NCBI GenBank assembly: GCA_964446775.1
Contig: CAYURA010000029.1
Coordinates: 1 to 10,288, forward strand
Direction of reading: 5' to 3'
Length of the DNA: 10,288 nt
Source: GCA-002841655 sp964446775
GTDB lineage: Bacteria; Patescibacteriota; Patescibacteriia; Patescibacteriales; UBA12465
Made by a program: the position numbers and the translations under genes. Each line of letters opens with the position of its first letter. The first letter of the stretch is position 1. A model generated the notes under the pieces. It saw only the letters and a program-made list of their open reading frames with translations, was not told the DNA's origin and made no database searches. Shown here piece by piece: positions 5,669 through 10,288 of the stretch.

Positions 5669-7246
5669 ATGTTTGGAATCACCACGTTTCAATTTAAAAA
5701 AGAGAAATTTGGACAAATGAAGGAATATCATTTTGGTTCGAATTGGCCCGTTGTATATCTTATTAAAAATGATAAAGAGATTTACATTGGTGAAACCACC
5801 AGCCTCTATAATAGAAGCAATCAGCATTATGATAATCCCGAGAGAAGAAGATTAAAAAAAATGCTTGTAATTACTGATGAGGAATATAATAAATCAGCGG
5901 CATTAGATATAGAGTCATCATTAATCCAATATATAGCTGCTGATGGAAAGTTTATTTTACAAAATGGTAATCAAGGCCTGCAAAACCATAATTATTATGA
6001 CAAAGATAAATATCAGGCTAAGTTTGAGGTTATTTGGAAAAAATTACAGAAAATATCTTTGGTAAAGAATGAGCTCATACAGATTAAAAATAGTGATCTA
6101 TTTAAGTATTCTCCATATAAAGCTCTGACAGATGAGCAATTAATGATTGCGAATCAGATTTTGCATGATGTAAAAACAAGGACTCATGGAACCTTTATCA
6201 TTCATGGCGGGCCTGGAACAGGCAAAACAATATTAGCTACCTATTTAGTAAAAAGTTTAAAAGAAATGGAGTGGAGTAAAGATTTAAATGTTGGTCTTGT
6301 GCTGCCTATGACCTCTATTAGAAATACTATTAAAAAGGTATTCAAATCTATAAAAGGTTTAAGTTCAAAGATGGTCATTGGCCCCAGTGAGACTCTGAAT
6401 GAATATGATATTTTACTTGTAGATGAGGCGCATAGACTAAGACAAAGAAAAAATATTGTTAATTATAAATCATATGATGATGCCAATAAATCATTAGGAT
6501 TAGACAAAGATGCTACAGAATTAGATTGGGTGATGAAGTGTTCTGATGTGCAAATATTATTTTATGACGAGAATCAGAGTGTTCGGCCTTCGGATGTGAG
6601 CCCAGTATTATTTTCGAAATTACCTGTTAAAGTGTTTAAATTGCATTCTCAGTTGAGGATAGGTACTGGTGATGATGGCGAGAAATATATTAAATTTATC
6701 CAGGACGTATTTGATTTAGTAACCGTTAATGGTGATAAATTTAATAACTATGATTTTAAAATTTATGATGATATTCATCAAATGGCAGCAGACATAAAGA
6801 GCAAAAATGAGGAGATAGACCTATGTAGAATGGTGTCTGGTTATGCTTGGCCCTGGGCATCAAAAAAAGATCCAAGTAAACATGATATTGAGATTGATGG
6901 CTTAAAATTAGCTTGGAATAGCGTAAACCACAATTGGGTTAATTCAAAAAATGCAATTAATGAGGTTGGTTGTATTCATACAGTTCAGGGCTATGATTTG
7001 AATTATACTGGGGTAATTATTGGCCCAGAGATATCCTATGATAGTCAAGAAAAGAAGTTCATCATTCATCCTGAAAAGTACATGGATGCAAATGGTAAGC
7101 GAGGAGCTAATGTAGAAGATCTTGAAAGATATATTATTAATATTTACAAAACATTGTTAACAAGAGGAATAAAGGGCACATATGTGTATATTGTAGATAA
7201 AGATTTAAGAGCATATTTTAAAGCAGCTTTTGCAAAAAAACATTAA
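5669..7246 (+). CDS. GIY-YIG nuclease fused to an SLFN-group-3/DUF2075 helicase
   Basis: The 525-residue protein carries an N-terminal GIY-YIG nuclease domain (about 25-105). It shows VVYLI (28-32), YIG (39-41), the catalytic arginine R49 in LYNRSNQHY, the metal-binding E82 in DIESSLIQYI and a late Asn in LQNGNQG. A superfamily-1-like ATPase of the DUF2075 / Schlafen group 3 type follows. It has Walker A GGPGTGKT (180-187, K186), Walker B LLVDEAHRL (249-257), FYDENQSVRP (298-307), QLR (328-330), HTVQGYDLNYTGVIIG (437-452) and LLTRGIKGTYVY (496-507) as the later helicase motifs. All key residues appear intact. It should cut and translocate on or remodel DNA or RNA; the substrate is unknown. 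The fusion and the MazG-like partner one base upstream suggest a nucleic-acid defence or repair role (inference). Confidence 0.9.
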   Translation: MFGITTFQFKKEKFGQMKEYHFGSNWPVVYLIKNDKEIYIGETTSLYNRSNQHYDNPERRRLKKMLVITDEEYNKSAALDIESSLIQYIAADGKFILQNGNQGLQNHNYYDKDKYQAKFEVIWKKLQKISLVKNELIQIKNSDLFKYSPYKALTDEQLMIANQILHDVKTRTHGTFIIHGGPGTGKTILATYLVKSLKEMEWSKDLNVGLVLPMTSIRNTIKKVFKSIKGLSSKMVIGPSETLNEYDILLVDEAHRLRQRKNIVNYKSYDDANKSLGLDKDATELDWVMKCSDVQILFYDENQSVRPSDVSPVLFSKLPVKVFKLHSQLRIGTGDDGEKYIKFIQDVFDLVTVNGDKFNNYDFKIYDDIHQMAADIKSKNEEIDLCRMVSGYAWPWASKKDPSKHDIEIDGLKLAWNSVNHNWVNSKNAINEVGCIHTVQGYDLNYTGVIIGPEISYDSQEKKFIIHPEKYMDANGKRGANVEDLERYIINIYKTLLTRGIKGTYVYIVDKDLRAYFKAAFAKKH

Positions 7247-7332
7247 TTAATAGGATTGGGGCTTTAAGATGAAAATGTTACTGTTATTTTTAAAATTTTT
7301 TTTAGATCATTTCATTTTTCACCTATGCCAAT

Positions 7333-7914
7333 ATGAAATTAACTCCAAAAATACAAAGAGCAATTAATCTGGCTAGTCGGTTACATTCAGGGCAGACTAG
7401 AAAGGGCGACTCAGATTTACCATATATAAGCCATCCTTTTTCAGTGGCTTGGATATTAAGCAATTATACTGATGATGAGGATGTAATAGTGGCTGGCCTT
7501 CTTCATGATGTTCTAGAAGACGTTAAAGGCTACTACTATGATGACTTAGCCAAAGGCTTTGGTGAAAGGGTTGCCAAAATAGTTAAGGGTGTTAGCGAGG
7601 ATAAGGATCCTAATATTGACAGTGATGATAAGGCAACATGGGAGATCAGAAAATTGAATTATTTAGCTAATTTAGAGATAGGTAGTGAAGAGTCTCTCTT
7701 AGTTTGTACCGCTGACAAGATCCATAATTTAGAATCAATGATAGACGCCTATCAAGTGCATGGAGAGGGTCTCTTTAAACAGTTTAATTCTCCAAAAGAT
7801 AAGAAGCTTTGGTTTTATCAAGAGGTTCTAAAGATCATGAAGAAAAGGCTAAATAATCCAATAGTAGCAGAATTAGAACTAGTTTATCATGAGGCTGATA
7901 AATCTTTGTTATAA
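7333..7914 (+). CDS. stand-alone SpoT/MESH1-type HD hydrolase (small alarmone hydrolase)
   Basis: The 193-residue protein has the full residue set of the (p)ppGpp 3'-pyrophosphohydrolase domain. It shows R23 in QTRK, H34 in ISHP, H58-D59 and E62-D63 in LLHDVLED, and D128 with N132 in ADKIHNL. This matches SpoT/MESH1 in order and spacing. The Mn2+-dependent enzyme would remove pyrophosphate from the 3' position of (p)ppGpp, ending a stringent response; MESH1 relatives also use NADPH. There is no synthetase, TGS or ACT domain. The start ATG follows an 86-nt gap with no terminator and no Shine-Dalgarno motif. An ATG at 7324 is out of frame and ends at once. The next gene is 61 nt downstream. The fold and catalytic set are confident; the exact substrate is less so. 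Confidence 0.87.
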   Translation: MKLTPKIQRAINLASRLHSGQTRKGDSDLPYISHPFSVAWILSNYTDDEDVIVAGLLHDVLEDVKGYYYDDLAKGFGERVAKIVKGVSEDKDPNIDSDDKATWEIRKLNYLANLEIGSEESLLVCTADKIHNLESMIDAYQVHGEGLFKQFNSPKDKKLWFYQEVLKIMKKRLNNPIVAELELVYHEADKSLL

Positions 7915-7975
7915 CGTTAATATAATTAAATTATTGTTTAATGAAAATAAATTCTATGATTAATTAATAAAATAT

Positions 7976-8779
7976 ATGCAGATTATTAAAGGTGATGAAT
8001 CTTATTCAAAAAAAATAATAAGAAAAAATTATTTTGAGCTATATGGTTTTCTTATTTTGTCGTTATCCGTTCTTATTATTTATTTGATTACTTCATTTCA
8101 AAGAGAGGAGTTCTTAAATACAGATTCTTTTGTTATGATGTTTTATACGACATTAGGCGGGTTAATGACGTTATTTATTATTTTTCTTTTTAAAAAAATA
8201 AATAAATTTATATCAAAGAAAGAAAATAATATAAATAAAGCAAAAGTTGGAGACCTTGGAGAAAAGATGGTGCTCAATAAGCTGACTAAAATATTAGATG
8301 ATAACTATACTGTGTACCCAAATTTTAAAATACCGGGGAGAAAATTTGATGTAGATTTATTAATCGTAGGCCCTAAAGGAGTTATTGCGATGGAAATTAA
8401 AAATAGTTCTAATAACTTTTCTTTTTCAGAAAAAGAGGTTTTACGAATTAAGGGATCCGGATATACACAAGAAGTAACTACCTTATTAGGCAATGCAGAT
8501 CCTCGCGTTAAATTAAAAAATCATTGTAAATCTTTAAATTATTATATATTTTCTTTAGGCTTAAAAAATATAAGAGTGAGGAAGGTCTTAGTCTTTGTGA
8601 ATACTCAGGTTAGCATAAACGGTAAGGCAGGGGTTTATATAGTAAAAAGATTGGGTGAATTAAATAAATATTTCGAAGATCTCAATAATGATGATCTTTT
8701 CTCGCCAGAATATTGTAGAATTATTAATGATAAGTTAGCAGATGATGAAAAGAATAAAGGAAAAAATAACCGTCGTTAA
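7976..8779 (+). CDS. membrane-anchored NERD-domain (nuclease-related) protein
   Basis: Two hydrophobic helices (about 22-40 and 52-73) at the N-terminus are followed by a lysine-rich linker. They anchor a C-terminal NERD domain that starts near residue 90. NERD motifs seen are GDLGEKMV (E96), the acidic FDVDLLIV (D125, D127) and MEIKN (E140, K142), the E-x-K signature shared with restriction-type nucleases. A DPRVKLKNH motif follows at 175-183. With both ends of the hairpin probably on the same side, the domain should face the cytoplasm. NERD proteins are inferred to process nucleic acids; direct biochemistry is limited for the family. Possible weak promoter matches precede it but are not convincing. 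The neighbouring helicase-nuclease and HD genes make a role in nucleic-acid handling or defence plausible. Confidence 0.83.
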   Translation: MQIIKGDESYSKKIIRKNYFELYGFLILSLSVLIIYLITSFQREEFLNTDSFVMMFYTTLGGLMTLFIIFLFKKINKFISKKENNINKAKVGDLGEKMVLNKLTKILDDNYTVYPNFKIPGRKFDVDLLIVGPKGVIAMEIKNSSNNFSFSEKEVLRIKGSGYTQEVTTLLGNADPRVKLKNHCKSLNYYIFSLGLKNIRVRKVLVFVNTQVSINGKAGVYIVKRLGELNKYFEDLNNDDLFSPEYCRIINDKLADDEKNKGKNNRR

Positions 8780-8837
8780 TTTAAGGGGGTAAATTTAGAA
8801 ATAGTTGAATTTATAACCATGAAAAATATTTTAAATT

Positions 8838-9347
8838 ATGACTAAGATAAAGCTTATATCAGGGGATATCACCGATTTAACCGTAGATGCTATTGTTAAC
8901 GCTGCTAATAAGTCCTTACTTGGTGGCGGAGGAATTGATGGGGCTATTCATCGTGCTGCTGGGCCAGAGCTACTTGAAGAATGTAGCTTATTGGGTGCCT
9001 GTAAAACTGGAGAGGCTAAAATAACCAAAGCTTATAAATTGCCAGCAAAATTTATCATTCATACCGTTGGTCCCATTTATGGATTGGAATCTGGTCGTGA
9101 AGAAGAATTATTAACAGACTCCTATCGTAATAGTTTATTAATCGCCAAGGATCAAGGAATTAAAAGCATTGCTTTCCCTTGTATCTCTACTGGAGCTTTT
9201 CGTTTCCCAAAAGATGAAGCAGCTAGAATTGCAATTAAGGCCGTTAAAAGTTATATTAATGAATATCCGGACGCTCTTGAAGAAATAGTATTTGTAACCT
9301 ATGGAGACCTAAATTTTAAACTCTATCAAGAATATTTAAATAGTTAA
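8838..9347 (+). CDS. MacroD-type macrodomain protein (ADP-ribosyl / O-acetyl-ADP-ribose hydrolase)
   Basis: At 169 residues this is a single macrodomain. The ADP-ribose-binding elements are present: GDIT (9-12, D10), NAAN (21-24), the glycine-rich GGGGIDGAIHRAAG (29-42, with catalytic-loop D34), CKTGEA (55-60) and the phosphate loop ISTGAFRFP (116-124). In E. coli YmdB the last loop reads STGVYGYP; here FRF replaces YGY, a modest change. MacroD-class enzymes remove mono-ADP-ribose from acidic residues and deacetylate O-acetyl-ADP-ribose. The start MTKIKLISGDIT fits the family N-terminus well. An upstream ATG at 8819 is out of frame. The following HD gene starts 45 nt later, suggesting a shared ADP-ribose or NAD-linked role. 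Family assignment is secure; the physiological substrate is not. Confidence 0.93.
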   Translation: MTKIKLISGDITDLTVDAIVNAANKSLLGGGGIDGAIHRAAGPELLEECSLLGACKTGEAKITKAYKLPAKFIIHTVGPIYGLESGREEELLTDSYRNSLLIAKDQGIKSIAFPCISTGAFRFPKDEAARIAIKAVKSYINEYPDALEEIVFVTYGDLNFKLYQEYLNS

Positions 9348-9392
9348 CAACTATCCTATTATTCGTAAAAAAACAGCTTAATTTTAAATCAG

Positions 9393-9866
9393 ATGACAAA
9401 TAACCATATTTTTTTAAAAGGTATTGTTTTACCACTAAGTTCAATCCATGGCTCAAGCCATTGGCGGAGAGTAGAGCGCTTTGGTCTTAAGGTTGCTGAA
9501 GCAAATGGAGCTGACAGAGAAGTTGTTTCTTTGTTTGCATATTTACATGACGCGCGAAGAGTTAATAATGATGATGACCCTGGTCATGGAGAACGAGCAG
9601 TTGTTTTATTAGACGAGCTAATTAAAGAAAATATTATTAATTTAACAACTAAACAATATCAGCAACTAGCAAAAGCTTTAAGTATACATAATCAGACTGA
9701 TGCTAGATGTGATGATATAACAGTTCAAACTTGTTGGGATGCCGATCGATTAGATCTTTGGCGTTGTGGTATTATCCCCGATCCAAAGCTGATGTATACA
9801 AGCCATGGCAAGAGTCCGGAGATGATAGAATATGCTAGGGAGTTAAATAAAGAGAATCGGTTATAA
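9393..9866 (+). CDS. small HD-domain metal-dependent phosphohydrolase
   Basis: The 157-residue protein shows the HD-superfamily ligand series. It has H19/H23 in SIHGSSHWRRVERFG, H52-D53 in YLHDARR, H65 in GHGERA, H99 in LSIHNQTD and D116/D118 in CWDADRLDLWR. The extra histidines (H65, H99) suggest a binuclear or more elaborate metal site than in the alarmone hydrolase upstream, from which it clearly differs in sequence. Substrates of this subgroup are unassigned; nucleotides or phosphate esters are likely. It follows the macrodomain gene by 45 nt without a terminator and may finish the breakdown of an ADP-ribose-derived product (inference). No signal peptide or membrane segment is seen. Confidence 0.85.
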   Translation: MTNNHIFLKGIVLPLSSIHGSSHWRRVERFGLKVAEANGADREVVSLFAYLHDARRVNNDDDPGHGERAVVLLDELIKENIINLTTKQYQQLAKALSIHNQTDARCDDITVQTCWDADRLDLWRCGIIPDPKLMYTSHGKSPEMIEYARELNKENRL

Positions 9867-9909
9867 ATAATCATGTTTACTAATATATTATTTTATGTTA
9901 GGGTAGATG

Positions 9910-9915
9910 TATAAT
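9910..9915 (+). promoter_or_regulatory. candidate -10 element (TATAAT) before the 74-residue gene
   Basis: A consensus TATAAT lies 17 nt before the ATG at 9933, in a 66-nt gap. No good -35 is present at 17 bp (ATTATT). If used, the leader would be about 10 nt. It is also compatible with chance in this AT-rich DNA. Confidence 0.35.
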
Positions 9916-9932
9916 AAATTAAGCATAAATTT

Positions 9933-10157
9933 ATGAATTTTGAAACACCAGAGGTAAAAAAAGAGAATCCGGCTCAATACGAAAATCGTATTATAGAAAT
10001 TAGGGATTCATTAAAAACAGAAGGTTATAATAAAGAACTTGATCTAGAATTTGTTGAACTATGGAAAAATATGCCTGCAGGGGTTGCTAATGAGACTCAT
10101 GACAATATTGATGAAATTAGAGCCTTGTTAACGGACCTTCATCCAGATAAAGAGTAA
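9933..10157 (+). CDS. small acidic hypothetical protein, 74 residues
   Basis: I do not recognise a family. The protein is acidic and soluble, predicted mostly helical, with YENRIIEIRDSLKTEGY and ELDLEFVELWKNMP as likely amphipathic helices and a C-terminal helix ending DLHPDKE. There is no cysteine, signal peptide or membrane segment. The ORF has a good ATG, ordinary codon use for the region, its own possible -10 box, and an intrinsic terminator 26 nt after the stop, so it is probably expressed. It is the last gene of the terminator-bounded block. Confidence 0.65.
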   Translation: MNFETPEVKKENPAQYENRIIEIRDSLKTEGYNKELDLEFVELWKNMPAGVANETHDNIDEIRALLTDLHPDKE

Positions 10158-10182
10158 GACTGTTTAAGTAATAGATAAAAAT

Positions 10183-10211
10183 AAAAAAATAGACTAAGTG
10201 TCTATTTTTTT
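10183..10211 (+). terminator. intrinsic terminator, probably bidirectional
   Basis: A perfect 12-bp stem pairs seven A plus TAGAC (10183-10194) with GTCTA plus seven T (10200-10211) around the 5-nt loop TAAGT. The A and T tracts are symmetric, so it could end transcription from either strand. It closes the seven-gene block. Confidence 0.85.
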
Positions 10212-10239
10212 GTAGCTTTAAGGTTTAAGAGTAATTAAG

Positions 10240-10253
10240 CCTTTATCTAAAGG
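10240..10253. repeat. small palindrome CCTTTA-TC-TAAAGG
   Basis: Perfect 6-bp arms surround a 2-bp centre. An 8-mer AAGGTTTA occurs at 10220-10227 and again at 10250-10257, overlapping the palindrome. It could be an operator for a gene beyond the right edge, or chance. Confidence 0.3.
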
Positions 10254-10270
10254 TTTATTTATCTTTAAAG

Positions 10271-10279
10271 TTATCCACA
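10271..10279 (+). promoter_or_regulatory. perfect DnaA-box 9-mer (TTATCCACA)
   Basis: The sequence equals the consensus high-affinity DnaA box. Only one exact copy is in view, so it may be a chance match or the first of a cluster beyond the window edge. An AT-rich stretch lies just upstream. Confidence 0.3.
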
Positions 10280-10288
10280 GCTAATACT

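Noticed and set aside
7934..7960. Promoter TTGTTT/TATGAT before the NERD gene
   Set aside because: The spacer is 15 bp and the -35 is weak; such matches are expected by chance in this AT-rich gap.
9340..9354. Hairpin ATAGTT-AAC-AACTAT over the macrodomain stop codon
   Set aside because: The stem is only 6 bp and A/T-rich, with no following T-run, so it is not a credible terminator.
1..10288. CRISPR array, tRNA or rRNA genes
   Set aside because: No regularly spaced direct repeats and no tRNA cloverleaf or rRNA-like stretch was found by eye on either strand.

Overview
The window is an AT-rich stretch of a bacterial chromosome, most likely from a Candidate Phyla Radiation (Patescibacteria / Parcubacteria-like) organism. 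This is an inference. It rests on the low GC content, the absence of a Shine-Dalgarno motif in front of every gene start I could place, very short or absent leaders, and a mix of small nucleotide-handling enzymes with lineage-specific hypothetical proteins. All frames read well with UGA as stop, so a UGA-recoded CPR lineage is unlikely. No ribosomal or tRNA gene is present to fix the taxonomy.

Left part (1-1224, minus strand): an SOS mutagenesis cassette. A LexA-type self-cleaving repressor is followed after 3 nt by a Y-family translesion DNA polymerase that runs off the left edge. The repressor gene has a readable promoter (-35 TTTACA, 17-bp spacer, -10 TATACT). The spacer is almost entirely a 16-bp near-palindrome, GTGAAC-N4-GTTTAC, a very good candidate for the LexA operator and therefore autoregulation.

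1225-1714: a gene-poor spacer between divergent transcription units. It holds a doubtful 39-codon ORF and a clear 212-bp MITE-like element (1455-1666) with perfect 25-bp terminal inverted repeats and an 8-bp target duplication (ATTTTAGT). The element sits 48 nt upstream of the next gene.

1715-5155, plus strand: an ABC exporter half-transporter with an unusual ~230-residue soluble N-terminal region. It is followed 4 nt later by a short coding frame that appears to be broken by a one-base frameshift right after its start codon, and then by an acidic hypothetical protein. A strong intrinsic terminator closes this block.

5156-10211, plus strand: seven genes between two intrinsic terminators, with no convincing terminator in between. 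They are a MazG-like nucleotide pyrophosphohydrolase; a GIY-YIG nuclease fused to an SLFN-group-3/DUF2075 helicase (1 nt apart from the first); a stand-alone SpoT/MESH1-type HD alarmone hydrolase; a membrane-anchored NERD-domain protein; a MacroD-type macrodomain ADP-ribosyl hydrolase; a second, smaller HD phosphohydrolase; and a 74-residue hypothetical protein. Five of the seven are predicted to act on nucleotides, ADP-ribose or nucleic acids. The block could be nucleotide sanitation and stress signalling, or a defence-type island. The MazG plus nuclease-helicase pair is the best candidate for a functional module. Past the last terminator there is a perfect DnaA-box 9-mer and a small palindrome, of uncertain meaning.
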